Source: JBFJKD01 sp038106145
Lineage (GTDB): Bacteria; Pseudomonadota; Gammaproteobacteria; Pseudomonadales; Porticoccaceae
NCBI GenBank assembly: GCA_038106145.1
Contig: JAYODD010000005.1
Coordinates: forward strand, 124,001-188,000
Length of the DNA stretch: 64,000 nt
Reading direction: 5' to 3'
The position numbers were made by a program, and so were the translations under genes. Positions 50,063-59,818 of this stretch are shown one piece after another (position 1 is the first letter of the stretch; each line of letters opens with the position of its first letter). The notes beneath the pieces were generated by a model that saw nothing but the letters and a program-made list of their open reading frames with translations, was not told the origin of the DNA and did no database searches.

Positions 50063-51721
50063 ATGAAATACATCTCCGCTCGAACTGTTACAACCACCTG
50101 TCTTGGTTTTATTCTCGCCTGCGCGCCAATCGCGGCGGTGCACGCATTTAACTTCCGCAGTGGCGATCTGTCCGGCGCACTGGATACCGACCTCACCTGG
50201 GGGTTGCAGTTCCGCACCGACGAGGCGGCGACCGATAACACCGGTGCCTACGGTAACCGGGCCCTGTATCCCGACCGGGGGGATATTTTCAGCAACCAGG
50301 TGCGCGCTTCGGTGACGCTGTCCCTGGAATGGGGCAGCAACTACGGGGCGCTGGTGCGGGGTAATGCTTTTTTCGATTTCGAAGGCAATGATGCCAAATT
50401 GCGGGGCGAGGCCAAAGATGAGTTGGAGAGCCAGGAAAACCTGACCGACGCCTACGTGTACGGTTACTTCGGTGATAACCAGCAACTGATGGTGCGTATC
50501 GGCAAGCAGGTCATCAGCTGGGGCGAAAATACCTTTATTCCGGGTTCCCTGAACGATATCAACACTGTTAATTTGAGTAGTCTGCGTCAACCGGGTCGGG
50601 AGTTAAAAGATGCATTTATCGGCACCGATGCGATATATGCCACCTACAACTTTTTGGAAAACTGGACCCTGGAGGGGTTTGTGCTACTGGATTTCGATCC
50701 GGTCGTCATCGACCCCATGGGCAGCTTCTGGACAACCCTGGATGGTGTTGGTACAGGGGGTGGCCGGGACAAGGACGGTAATGGCGTGCTTGGAGAGAGC
50801 GGACCGGGGCCTTGGCTGGGCGGTAATTGTGTCGCGTACGATGGCCGTCCCTGCGATTTGCTTGGAGGCGCGTTAACGCGTGTCAGCGATAATGAAGCCA
50901 GTAAGGGCGGCCAATATGGTATCGCCCTGCGCCGATTTTTACCCGGTGTATTTAATGGTTCAGAAATAGGTTTTTACTATCAGAACTTGCATGATCACAG
51001 CCCCGCGTTTTCAGGGTATCAGGGTACCGGCCATTACTTCCTTGACTACGCCGAGAATATTGAGCGTTACGGTGCCTCCTTTAATACCAATATTGGCGGT
51101 TGGGCGATCGGCGGGGAGTATTCTTTTCGTAATGGGGCTCCCATGCAGCTGACTTCGCCCTTGCTGGCGACGCTAGGTAATGCACCAAGTGGACAGTATC
51201 TGAAAGGATACAGTGAAGTAGACCGCCACCAGGTGCAATTTACCTTTCAAAGGGTGTGGGGCGTGGTGCATGCCATTGGGGCTGACGGCAGTATGACTCT
51301 GGCGGAAGTCGCCTACGGCTGGATAGATAATTTGCCTACAGACAAAACAGATTTCTTCGAAGTATATACGCCGGGTAAAGTGAAGGTTGGTGATGTCACC
51401 AATAATTTCCATGGACTGCAGATTCTGCAAAATGTCACCTACGCGAATGTATTCGACCGATTCGAGATGACCCCCTATGTGGCCTGGAAATGGGATATCG
51501 ATGGAGTCTCCCAGGAAATTGGTGGTGGCAAACTGTTTATCGAGGATCGCCAGGCACTGACCCTGGGGGTCGATGCCAGCTACCAGGGTGGACGCTATAA
51601 AGCAGGCATTAGCTGGACACAGTTTTACGGCCAGGCGTCCCTGCGCAATGCGGCAGGAAGTCGGCTAAACGGAACTACCGATAGGGACTTTGTGGCCATT
51701 AGCGTTAGCACTTCGTTCTAG
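50063..51721 (+). CDS. DUF1302 family outer-membrane protein
   Basis: A 552-residue protein with a Sec signal peptide (VTTTCLGFILACAPIAAVHA), then FNFRSGDLSGALDTDLTWG, a start typical of DUF1302. Many alternating beta-strand-like segments and a terminal aromatic (STSF) indicate an outer-membrane barrel. GKQVISWGENTFIPGSLND is the conserved family segment. GGGGGAGGAAAG is the ribosome site. It heads an operon with DUF1329, a YCF48-like propeller and an RND permease, and is a distant paralogue of the protein at 482. Confidence 0.92.
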   Translation: MKYISARTVTTTCLGFILACAPIAAVHAFNFRSGDLSGALDTDLTWGLQFRTDEAATDNTGAYGNRALYPDRGDIFSNQVRASVTLSLEWGSNYGALVRGNAFFDFEGNDAKLRGEAKDELESQENLTDAYVYGYFGDNQQLMVRIGKQVISWGENTFIPGSLNDINTVNLSSLRQPGRELKDAFIGTDAIYATYNFLENWTLEGFVLLDFDPVVIDPMGSFWTTLDGVGTGGGRDKDGNGVLGESGPGPWLGGNCVAYDGRPCDLLGGALTRVSDNEASKGGQYGIALRRFLPGVFNGSEIGFYYQNLHDHSPAFSGYQGTGHYFLDYAENIERYGASFNTNIGGWAIGGEYSFRNGAPMQLTSPLLATLGNAPSGQYLKGYSEVDRHQVQFTFQRVWGVVHAIGADGSMTLAEVAYGWIDNLPTDKTDFFEVYTPGKVKVGDVTNNFHGLQILQNVTYANVFDRFEMTPYVAWKWDIDGVSQEIGGGKLFIEDRQALTLGVDASYQGGRYKAGISWTQFYGQASLRNAAGSRLNGTTDRDFVAISVSTSF

Positions 51722-51770
51722 TTGCTGAACAGGTTGAACCAATAATGAATTCGAAAGTGGGAGCAAAATT

Positions 51771-53228
51771 ATGAAAGCTGTATCTTTAGTGAAAAAGCTA
51801 CTGGCCGGCACTGCCATGGGTCTGGCCGCAGCCGCCTACCCGGCGCTGGCGGCAATGACCGACGCCGAACTGGCTGAAATCGGTCTGGAAGGCACCAAAT
51901 ACACCGTCACCGGCGCCCTGCGTGCAGGTAATGCCGAGGGCACCATTCCGGCGTGGTCGGGCGTACCGATACCGGTACCGGCCGGGCGTGAGGAAGGCAC
52001 CTGGCCCGACCCCTTTGCGGATGAAAAACCCCTGTTTACCATTACCGCCGAGAATTACACCCAACATATCGACAAGCTGACGGCGGGTCAGATCGGCATG
52101 TTCAAGCAGTACCCCGAAACTTTCCGCATGCACATTTATCCGACCCATCGCACGGCGGTCGCTGATAAGTGGGTGTATGAGCAGACATTAAAGCAGGCCA
52201 AGGCAGTCAAGCTGTGCCCTGATAGTGTGGAAAAGGGCATCGTGTGTCTGACGGATCATATTCCCGGTGGTGGCGTGCCGTTTCCACGCCCTAAGAACGC
52301 CTATGAAGCCGGGTGGAACCACTTTCTCGGCTGGCAGGGCCTGGGCCAACACGGGTTTGCCAACGGCGCACTGATCGACACTCAGGGCAATCGCACCGAT
52401 GTGATTATCGAAAACCGCCTGCTGTGGACCTGGTGGGCGAAGCCCGGCGAACTGGGGGACAGCGATTGGTATAAGCGCGATGGTGGCGCCATGCTGTGCG
52501 ATTCCTGGCAGATTCAGCAACCACCGCGCTCATCCGGGCTGGTATTCGGTGGCTGTAACTATGCCCAAAATGTCGACTTTCAGGTGTCCCTCTATATTCC
52601 CGGCCAGCGCCGGGTGCGCAAAGCGCCGGAGATCGGCTTTCACGATAGCCCCTCCTTTGGTTCCGATGGGCAGCGCACGGTAACCAGTCGCTGGATGTGG
52701 TGGTTTGGCGGCCGCGAAGTGCGCCACGATTACACCATTACCGGTCCCGTGGAAAAATACGTACCCTACAACACCTATAAGCTGGCCCAGGAAGATGTCA
52801 CTTCAGATGATATTTTCGGCAAGAAGCACATCAACCAGGATCTGATTCGCTACGAACTGCATCGGGTGTGGATTATTGACAGTACCCTCAAGCCGGGTAT
52901 GCGTCATCTGTACAAACGCCATACCGCCTATTTTGACGAAGACAGCTGGGTTGGTCTGGGCTTCGAAGCCTATGACGCCAAGGATCGTCTGTGGCGCGTG
53001 GGTGAGCAGTACAACATTCAGTACTACGGCCCCAATGTGTTTAATGCCTATGGCGATAGCCAGATCGACCTGATCAATGGCCGCTACACCACGTTCCCGT
53101 ACTGGTTTACCCAGGTGAAAAATGAGTATGCCGGTAAGCCGCTGGTAATGTTTGCTGACATGAAAGATCTGCCCTACAACCTGGATATTTTTACCCCCCA
53201 GGGTTTGCGTAAATTCGGCCAGCGCTAG
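51771..53228 (+). CDS. DUF1329 family protein, Sec-exported
   Basis: A 485-residue DUF1329 protein with a Sec signal peptide (LLAGTAMGLAAAAYPALAAM). The core shows GTKYTVTGALRAGNAEGTIPAW, then NRLLWTWWAKPGE, IPGQRRVRKAPEIGFHD, DIFGKKHINQDLIRYELHRVWII and AYDAKDRLWRVGEQYN. It is 49 bp after the DUF1302 gene, so the pair is co-transcribed. Function unknown; it is a likely periplasmic or outer-membrane-associated partner of the barrel. Confidence 0.93.
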   Translation: MKAVSLVKKLLAGTAMGLAAAAYPALAAMTDAELAEIGLEGTKYTVTGALRAGNAEGTIPAWSGVPIPVPAGREEGTWPDPFADEKPLFTITAENYTQHIDKLTAGQIGMFKQYPETFRMHIYPTHRTAVADKWVYEQTLKQAKAVKLCPDSVEKGIVCLTDHIPGGGVPFPRPKNAYEAGWNHFLGWQGLGQHGFANGALIDTQGNRTDVIIENRLLWTWWAKPGELGDSDWYKRDGGAMLCDSWQIQQPPRSSGLVFGGCNYAQNVDFQVSLYIPGQRRVRKAPEIGFHDSPSFGSDGQRTVTSRWMWWFGGREVRHDYTITGPVEKYVPYNTYKLAQEDVTSDDIFGKKHINQDLIRYELHRVWIIDSTLKPGMRHLYKRHTAYFDEDSWVGLGFEAYDAKDRLWRVGEQYNIQYYGPNVFNAYGDSQIDLINGRYTTFPYWFTQVKNEYAGKPLVMFADMKDLPYNLDIFTPQGLRKFGQR

Positions 53229-53268
53229 GTCAGCTGTCAGCACGATCGTTTAAATCGCCAGCAGTACT

Positions 53269-53294
53269 ATTCGGGCGGCATCTGCCGCCCGAAT
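53269..53294 (+). repeat. Perfect inverted repeat between DUF1329 and YCF48-like genes
   Basis: ATTCGGGCGGCA and its exact complement TGCCGCCCGAAT are separated by two bases. No T run follows, so it is more likely an mRNA-stabilising or processing hairpin within the operon than a full terminator. Confidence 0.75.
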
Positions 53295-53336
53295 ATTGTC
53301 TATATTATCCACTAGTAAAGGGTGCGTGATTCGCTC

Positions 53337-54344
53337 ATGAGATTGTCCTCAGTCATTATCGGCATGCTTTTCGTTAGTCATCTGTTTGTCGCCCAGGCGC
53401 AGGCCAGCGAAGCGCCAAGACCCGCCAAAGTTGTTCCCCTTGCCACCCGTGCCGTATTCCTGGATATCGCCATCAACCAGGACACGGTGATGGTGGTGGG
53501 GGAGCGCGGCATTATTTTACGCTCCGATGATCAGGGAGACAGTTGGCGGCAAATACCCTCGCCGGTGGATGCAACGCTGACTGCGGTGACATTTACCGAC
53601 GCCCTCACCGGTTGGGCCGTGGGCCACGAATCCACGATTCTCAAAACCCTGGATGGTGGGGAAAGCTGGGAGGTGGTGCGCTATAAGCCTGAAGAAGAGC
53701 GTTATTACCTGAATGTCTGGTTTAAAAATGCCGACCGGGGCGTGGTGCTGGGCACCGACGGGGAGTTGTGGAGTACCAGCGATGGTGGCGAAAACTGGTC
53801 TCTGGAGGTGCTGTCAGTCGAAGAGTGGTATCAGAACCATCTGTTTGACTTTCACGAGCTGTCCGATGGCAGCGCGGTGATTGCTGCCGAGCGCGGCGGT
53901 GTGTTTGCGCGCTCGAAGGGGGAAACCAAATGGCGAGTGGTGGAGTCCCCCTATCCCGGTACGTTTTTTGGGGTGACCGAACTGGCCGGGCGATTTCTGT
54001 TGTACGGCATGAGTGGTAAGGCGTATCAGCTGGAATTGAAGACTGCGGAGAATGAAACAGATCAGTGGCGCGAGGTAGTCACCGACAGCGATCAATTTTT
54101 ACTTGCGGCAACGATTGCGCCGGGTAGCGAGCACGTGGTGCTGGTGGGGCGTGGTGGCATCGTACTGGAGGTTGGCGCGGATGGCACCGTTTTGCACAAC
54201 CGGCAACGACCCAACCGGGTGGATATTACGGCCATCGCCGAGGACGCCCGCTACGTCTATCTGGCGAGCATGCGCGGCGGTATCGAGCGCCTGCCGATTA
54301 ACGAATTATTTGCGTCAACCGATGACGCCATCGTCAACGATTAA
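53337..54344 (+). CDS. YCF48-like beta-propeller protein
   Basis: A 335-residue exported protein with a signal peptide (SVIIGMLFVSHLFVAQAQA). Repeated YCF48/BNR-type blades follow: GERGIILRSDDQGDSWRQI, GHESTILKTLDGGESWEVV, GTDGELWSTSDGGENWSLE, and further degenerate blades. It forms a seven-blade propeller by family precedent. It lies between DUF1329 and the RND permease (13 bp before it), so it probably is a periplasmic subunit of that system. The ATG at 53337 is preferred over a GTG five codons upstream. Confidence 0.88.
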   Translation: MRLSSVIIGMLFVSHLFVAQAQASEAPRPAKVVPLATRAVFLDIAINQDTVMVVGERGIILRSDDQGDSWRQIPSPVDATLTAVTFTDALTGWAVGHESTILKTLDGGESWEVVRYKPEEERYYLNVWFKNADRGVVLGTDGELWSTSDGGENWSLEVLSVEEWYQNHLFDFHELSDGSAVIAAERGGVFARSKGETKWRVVESPYPGTFFGVTELAGRFLLYGMSGKAYQLELKTAENETDQWREVVTDSDQFLLAATIAPGSEHVVLVGRGGIVLEVGADGTVLHNRQRPNRVDITAIAEDARYVYLASMRGGIERLPINELFASTDDAIVND

Positions 54345-54356
54345 GTAGAGCTTTAT

Positions 54357-56723
54357 ATGGAACACGCACAACAGCACGCGGGCATTCTCCACACAATTTC
54401 TGACGCCACGGCGAATTTTTTGCTGCGCCACCGGCTGCCGATATTGATTCTGGTGGTAGTGACAACGGCGCTGCTTGGCTACCAGGGGCTTAATCAGCGC
54501 CTGTCGCCAGGCTTTGACAAAAGTCTGCCCCTCGCCCATCCCTATATGGCTACCTACCTGGATTTTCGCGCCGAGTTCGGTGGCGCAAACCGGGTTACGA
54601 TTTTTGTGGAGGACAAGCGCGGCGATATGTTCAATCCGGAGTTTTTTCAGATTCTGGACAAGGTCACCGCCGAAGTTCTGGTGATGGAGGGGGTGGATGC
54701 GCGCACCGTGACGTCGTTGTTTACTCCCAACGTAAATTACGTGGCTGTCAGTGAGGAGGGCTTTACCGGTTCGCGTATCGTGCCGGCGGATTTTACCCCC
54801 ACTATGGAAGACATCGAGCGGGTCAAGGGTAATCTGTTCAAGTCCAGTGAAATTGGTAAAACGGTGGCAACGGATTTTTCCGGCGCCCTGGTTATTGCCG
54901 ACCTGGTGGAATACGATCCCGTTACTGGTGAGCATATCGATTACGAGCAATTTGCCACCATGCTCGAAGATCTGCGAACCCGTTACAGTTCAGAGCATAT
55001 CGGGATTCGCATTATCGGTTTTGCCCCCTTTATCGGCGACATCATCGACGGTGCCGAGGGCGTTATTCTGTTTTTCGGCGTTGCGTTGCTGATTACCATT
55101 TTTTTCCTGATCTTTTTTGCCGGCTCCTGGAAGCTGGCGTTAGCCTCCATTGCCACCGCGCTGGTCGCGGTGCTGTGGCAATTGGGCCTGGTCAAATTGC
55201 TCGGCTTTGGTATCGATCCGTTGTCGATTCTGGTGCCGTTTTTGATTCTCGCCATTGGTGTAAGTCACGCGGTGCAAATGACCAACGTATGGCGAGTCGG
55301 AATCGCGGAGGGGCAGACCCCGGTCGATTCGGCCCGTTCGGCTTTTTATAAACTGTTTATTCCCGGCGCAACGGCACTGGTGTCGGATGCCGTCGGTTTT
55401 GCGGTAATTATGTTGATCGACATTCCGATCATCAGGGAATTGGGTATAACCGCCAGTATCGGCGTGGCGGTGATGTTGGTTACCAACAAGCTTATGCTGC
55501 CCATTTTGCTGTCTTACACCACACTGAACACGCGGGAAATTGCAAGGGCGGAGCGGGCGGTAAGTGGCCTCGATCACCCGTTCTGGAAGTGGTTGTCAAC
55601 CATGGCGACGCCGCGCAAGGCCGTGGTTATCCTGGTAGTTGGTGTGGCGATGACGGCATACACCTACCGCATAGTGGATCAACTGGTGGTGGGCGATGCC
55701 GAAGCCGGTGCGCCGGAGTTTTGGCCGGATGCCCTGTATAACCAGGATATTCGTACCATCGACGCCAAGTTTAATGTCGGTCTCGACGAAATCATCGTGC
55801 TTGCGCAAGGTAATCGCGAAGAAGTGTGTGTCGATTTTGGTGTGATGCGAACTATCGATGATGTCGTCTGGGCGATGGAAAATGTGCCGGGGGTAAGGTC
55901 TGTGAAAGCGCTGTCGCAGGTGATCCGCGAGCGCAATATCGGTAACTACGAGGCCAATCCGAAATTTTTCGGTATTCCGCGTAATTCGCAGATGATTTCC
56001 GCCAATATCTATCGGGTCGAATTTTCGCAAGCGTTGTTTTCCAATGACTGTAGCGTGATGCCTGTGACGATTTATACCGGCGATCACAAAGCCGACACCC
56101 TGCAAACCGTGACCGATGCAGTCAAGGCGTTTAATGCCAGCAACACCAATCCAGACGTGCAGTTTCTACTGGGCATGGGCAATGGCGGCATCATGGCGGC
56201 AACCAACGAAATGGTAGCTGGCGCGCAACTTAAAATTCATCTGATTTTGTTTGGCGCGGTGGGCCTGTTTTGTTATCTGACGTTTATGTCCCTGCGCGCG
56301 GCGCTGTGTATCATTGTCCCATTGGGCCTGGTTGCTTACTTTGCTAACGCAGTGATGGTGCATCTGGGCATCGGGCTGAAAATATCTACCTTGCCGGTAC
56401 TGGCGCTGGGTGTGGGTGTGGGCGTGGACTATGGAATTTACCTGTTCGCCAGAATGAAGGCCCATCTCGACGAGGGGACGTCGCTGGTACAGTCCTACTA
56501 CCACTCCCTCAAAGATGTGGGTATGGCGGTGATGTTTACATCGGTAACCATGAGTATTGGGGTTGCCACCTGGTGGTGGTCGGATCTCAAGTTTCAGTCC
56601 GATATGGGCATCCTGCTCGCCTATATGTTTTTTGTGAACATGTTGGGCGCGATATTCCTGATGCCCGCCATGGCCGCCTGGCTGGTGAAACCCAAAGCCC
56701 GAAACGAAAGTTCGGCGAGTTAA
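54357..56723 (+). CDS. RND-superfamily permease, MMPL/HAE3 type
   Basis: A 788-residue inner-membrane transporter with two repeats, each of one helix, a large periplasmic domain and five helices. The helix-4-like segment of the first half is ILAIGVSHAVQMTNVW (His304). That of the second half is LGVGVDYGIYLFARMK, with Asp691 as the probable proton-relay residue. MMPL-type permeases move lipids and other hydrophobic molecules. It is the fourth gene of DUF1302-DUF1329-YCF48-RND and presumably the motor of that module. Direction of transport (import or export) is not shown by sequence. Confidence 0.9.
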   Translation: MEHAQQHAGILHTISDATANFLLRHRLPILILVVVTTALLGYQGLNQRLSPGFDKSLPLAHPYMATYLDFRAEFGGANRVTIFVEDKRGDMFNPEFFQILDKVTAEVLVMEGVDARTVTSLFTPNVNYVAVSEEGFTGSRIVPADFTPTMEDIERVKGNLFKSSEIGKTVATDFSGALVIADLVEYDPVTGEHIDYEQFATMLEDLRTRYSSEHIGIRIIGFAPFIGDIIDGAEGVILFFGVALLITIFFLIFFAGSWKLALASIATALVAVLWQLGLVKLLGFGIDPLSILVPFLILAIGVSHAVQMTNVWRVGIAEGQTPVDSARSAFYKLFIPGATALVSDAVGFAVIMLIDIPIIRELGITASIGVAVMLVTNKLMLPILLSYTTLNTREIARAERAVSGLDHPFWKWLSTMATPRKAVVILVVGVAMTAYTYRIVDQLVVGDAEAGAPEFWPDALYNQDIRTIDAKFNVGLDEIIVLAQGNREEVCVDFGVMRTIDDVVWAMENVPGVRSVKALSQVIRERNIGNYEANPKFFGIPRNSQMISANIYRVEFSQALFSNDCSVMPVTIYTGDHKADTLQTVTDAVKAFNASNTNPDVQFLLGMGNGGIMAATNEMVAGAQLKIHLILFGAVGLFCYLTFMSLRAALCIIVPLGLVAYFANAVMVHLGIGLKISTLPVLALGVGVGVDYGIYLFARMKAHLDEGTSLVQSYYHSLKDVGMAVMFTSVTMSIGVATWWWSDLKFQSDMGILLAYMFFVNMLGAIFLMPAMAAWLVKPKARNESSAS

Positions 56724-57007
56724 ATTTAATTATCGAGCGCCCGCCAAATAACGGCCATCCGCTGAAGTCATTGGTGATGTTGTGGACAGGAAATGGAGTT
56801 CCTGGCCGCGGCCGCGCGGCGGCTTCACAATCCGCATTACGCTGCCGTTGTTCCCCTGATTAAGAAACTTGCGATAGCCGAGCGATCATTTTTTTCCGAA
56901 CATGTGTAATGTCACAAAATATTCTGTGATAACCGAAAAAAGCCATTTTTAAAATTGTGGTCAGATAGTTATCATGGCCGTTGTAGTTGGTTAGAGGTTA
57001 CTCACAG

Positions 57008-58927
57008 TTGTCGCAAACCAGTGCATCCACCCGCGCACCATTTGGCGCCCTGCTGGGCTACGCGCCCGGCGGCGTAGCCGTATACTCATCGGATTACGAT
57101 ACTGCATCTGATCAGGATTATCCCCGGCGCAGTTCGTTTCGCCATTACGTCGACGGCATTTACATGGGTTACAAATGGCAATGCGTGGAATTTGCCCGGC
57201 GCTGGATGTACATCAATAAGGGATATATTTTTGACGACGTGGCGATGGCCTACGATATTTTTGCGCTGCGTTCGGTGCGGGACCTCGCTACCAACACCCG
57301 TTTGCCCCTTCAGGCATTTCGCAATGGTTCGCCCGTGCATCCGCAACCCGGCAGTTTATTAATTTGGGACGAGGGCGGCGAGTTTCACCACACCGGACAC
57401 GTCGCGGTGATTACCGAAGTGTTTGCGGACCGTATACGCGTTGCCGAACAAAATGTGGGGCATGTGGTGTGGCCACCTGGCCAGTCCTACAGCCGTGAAC
57501 TGCGCGCCAGGGTAACCGCGGACGGCGATTATTGGCTGGAATGTTCCTATAGCGACGCCACAATCCTCGGCTGGGTTACGCAAACCGAGGCCGTAGAATT
57601 TGCCGAGCCGAGTGCTAATGTCGACGGTAAACTGTTCGACTTACAGGGCCGCGAAGTAGCGCGACGCGGGCAGGCGGAAAAGACCTGGTTGAATGTCGCC
57701 AACGAGGACGAACTGGCTTATGTGGAGATGATGGGAGGCCATAAATTAACCAGCGTGGAGGCGGATCAATACCGCTATTACGTTGCCTCCGCCACTGCGC
57801 AGCGGGAGTTGGAGCGCGCCACCAATGATCTACATGGCCTGTTTATGCACGCCACGGATTATGTGCTCGAGCGCCCCGAATTATTAGAAAAATTTAATTT
57901 GCCGCGGGCTATTTTGCCAAAAATACGGCAGTCCTGGGATAACCGTCTCAATCAGTTGATTACCAGCCGTTTCGATTTTGCCATGACCAATCAGGGCTTG
58001 AAGGTCTACGAATATAATTGTGATTCGGCGTCCTGTTTCATGGAGTGCGGCAAGATTCAGGGCAAGTGGGCGCGGCACTTCGGTGCTGACGAAGGGATTG
58101 ATGCGGGGCGCGAATTATTCGGCGATCTGGTACAGGCGTGGCGCAATAGTAAGGTCGATGGCCTGTTACATATTCTGCGCGACGATGATGCGGAAGAAAA
58201 ATATCACGCTCTGTTTGTCAAGGAGACCCTCAGGGCGGCGGGAATTCGCTGTCGCATCGTAACCGGTCTCGAAGGGTTGGTGTGGGATGGGTCGGGTAAT
58301 ATTCTCGACGCTGAAGGTGAGAAGGTCAGTTGGGTATGGAAAACCTGGTCGTGGGAGACGGCGCTCGATCAATTGCGGGCAGAATGCGAGGCCGACGAGC
58401 TTGCTCGCCAGACCTACGAGCCACGCTGGATTGAGGGGCACACGCCGCGCTTGTCGGATGTGTTATTGCGCGACAAGGTAATGGTATTTGAACCGCTGTG
58501 GACACTGATACCGAGTAACAAGGCGATTTTGCCCGTGCTCTGGTCATTATTTCCCAACCATCCACTGTTGCTTAACACCGACTTTGAGCTGAACGATGAT
58601 CTGCTTGCGAGTGGCTATGTCAGCAAGCCTATCGTCGGGCGCTGTGGTGAAAATATTCGGCTGGTAGATCAACGCGAGGGCGTTATCGAAACAACCGGGG
58701 GTGGATTTGGTTCCCAGGATCAGATCTACCAGCAATTGTTTCCTCTGCCTCTTGTGTCTGGATACTACGCGCAGGTGTGCACGTTCACCGCCGCGGGCGT
58801 TTACTCAGGCAGTTGTCTGCGGGTCGATCCTTCCATGATTATCGGTAAGAACAGTGATTGCATGGCCCTGCGCTTTGTCTCCGATAAAGAGTTTAGCGCG
58901 CACGAATCCGGGTCAGTTGAAGATTAG
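57008..58927 (+). CDS. gss: Bifunctional glutathionylspermidine synthetase/amidase
   Basis: A 640-residue enzyme. The N-terminal CHAP amidase domain has APFGALLGYAPGGVAVYSSD and KWQCVEFARRW, with catalytic Cys59 at the same number as in E. coli Gss. The C-terminal ATP-grasp synthetase domain has GLKVYEYNCDSASC, WKTWSWETALDQLRAECEA and FEPLWTLIPSNKAILPVLWSLFP in pieces. It makes and hydrolyses glutathionylspermidine in the cytoplasm. The TTG start at 57008 follows AGAGG and gives E. coli-like numbering; a TTG seven codons earlier is possible. It is rare outside enteric bacteria and kinetoplastids. Confidence 0.94.
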   Translation: MSQTSASTRAPFGALLGYAPGGVAVYSSDYDTASDQDYPRRSSFRHYVDGIYMGYKWQCVEFARRWMYINKGYIFDDVAMAYDIFALRSVRDLATNTRLPLQAFRNGSPVHPQPGSLLIWDEGGEFHHTGHVAVITEVFADRIRVAEQNVGHVVWPPGQSYSRELRARVTADGDYWLECSYSDATILGWVTQTEAVEFAEPSANVDGKLFDLQGREVARRGQAEKTWLNVANEDELAYVEMMGGHKLTSVEADQYRYYVASATAQRELERATNDLHGLFMHATDYVLERPELLEKFNLPRAILPKIRQSWDNRLNQLITSRFDFAMTNQGLKVYEYNCDSASCFMECGKIQGKWARHFGADEGIDAGRELFGDLVQAWRNSKVDGLLHILRDDDAEEKYHALFVKETLRAAGIRCRIVTGLEGLVWDGSGNILDAEGEKVSWVWKTWSWETALDQLRAECEADELARQTYEPRWIEGHTPRLSDVLLRDKVMVFEPLWTLIPSNKAILPVLWSLFPNHPLLLNTDFELNDDLLASGYVSKPIVGRCGENIRLVDQREGVIETTGGGFGSQDQIYQQLFPLPLVSGYYAQVCTFTAAGVYSGSCLRVDPSMIIGKNSDCMALRFVSDKEFSAHESGSVED

Positions 58928-58944
58928 CTGTTGCCAGAACCCGC

Positions 58945-59649
58945 TTAGCCTGTAAATTTTGTCGCCAGTGATTTGCCCTTTGGAACGGCCAGTTGAAATT
59001 GGTCGACATCCGCGAAGGCGCTAATAAATGCTGGACGCTTGGATAAACGCGACACATAGGCGCTGAAAATCGCGTTTTGACACAGACCATAGGCCCGCGC
59101 CCAGGTGACATTGTGGCCAATAATGCAATCCGCCGCGGAAAAATCATCACCGCATATATGCCTGGTTTTTTTCAGGCGCGCTACCAGTTGCGGCTCGACT
59201 TCGCCGATAAACTTACTGCGGTAGCGCGCGCTGGTGCGCGCATCCCGCTCGGCGTCGGGTAGTACATGTTCGTGAATACGGATTTGCCATAGCATCATAT
59301 CCATCCACGAAGCGCCAAAATACAGCATTTGCAGATAGTCGGCGCGGGCCAGCGTTAATGCATTGGCCGGTGGCGCCAGTTGCTTGTCGGGGAAAGCATC
59401 CGCCAGCAGCGCCACCATAGCCCCGCTTTCGGCCATGTACTTTTTTGAACCGTCAGCAAATGTGATTTCGAGGGTTGGCACGTTATGATTGAGATTTTTT
59501 TGCAAATATTTTTCGTCGTATTGCGCGCCTTCGTACAGTGGTACAACCTCCACTTCAAAGTCGTCGCCAACAGTTTCGTGCAGGGTCCATTTGACTCGCG
59601 CACTACGCGTCGCCGGATAATGGTACAGTTTAAACTTCCGGTAGTTCAT
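58945..59649 (-). CDS. Glutathione S-transferase family protein
   Basis: A 234-residue GST-fold protein. The N-terminal thioredoxin-like domain has KLYHYPATRSARVKWTLHE, the cis-Pro region NVPTLEITF and YMAESGAMVALLADAFP (the glutathione gamma-Glu-binding Glu-Ser). The helical C-domain has ICGDDFSAADCIIGHNVTWA, the N-capping/hydrophobic staple region. It converges with gss, so both act on glutathione or its conjugates, though on opposite strands. Confidence 0.88.
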   Translation of the reverse strand: MNYRKFKLYHYPATRSARVKWTLHETVGDDFEVEVVPLYEGAQYDEKYLQKNLNHNVPTLEITFADGSKKYMAESGAMVALLADAFPDKQLAPPANALTLARADYLQMLYFGASWMDMMLWQIRIHEHVLPDAERDARTSARYRSKFIGEVEPQLVARLKKTRHICGDDFSAADCIIGHNVTWARAYGLCQNAIFSAYVSRLSKRPAFISAFADVDQFQLAVPKGKSLATKFTG

Positions 59650-59818
59650 GCTGTGCCTCCGCAGTGGAAACGATCGCGGCCCTCGTTACGTCTGTTCATT
59701 GGCCGGTAAGGATCGTAATATATAGCAGCAGCGTATAGCTCGTCACCGCAAGTCAAGTTGCCCGGGCGATGGGTGGTAACCGTAGGTGTCCAGTGTTGTC
59801 AGCGCGAGGGGAATCCGT

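Noticed and set aside
56900..56940. CRP-like site TGTGTAATGTCACA before gss
   Set aside because: Half-sites are too close (spacing shorter than the six bases needed), so it is not a proper CRP site.
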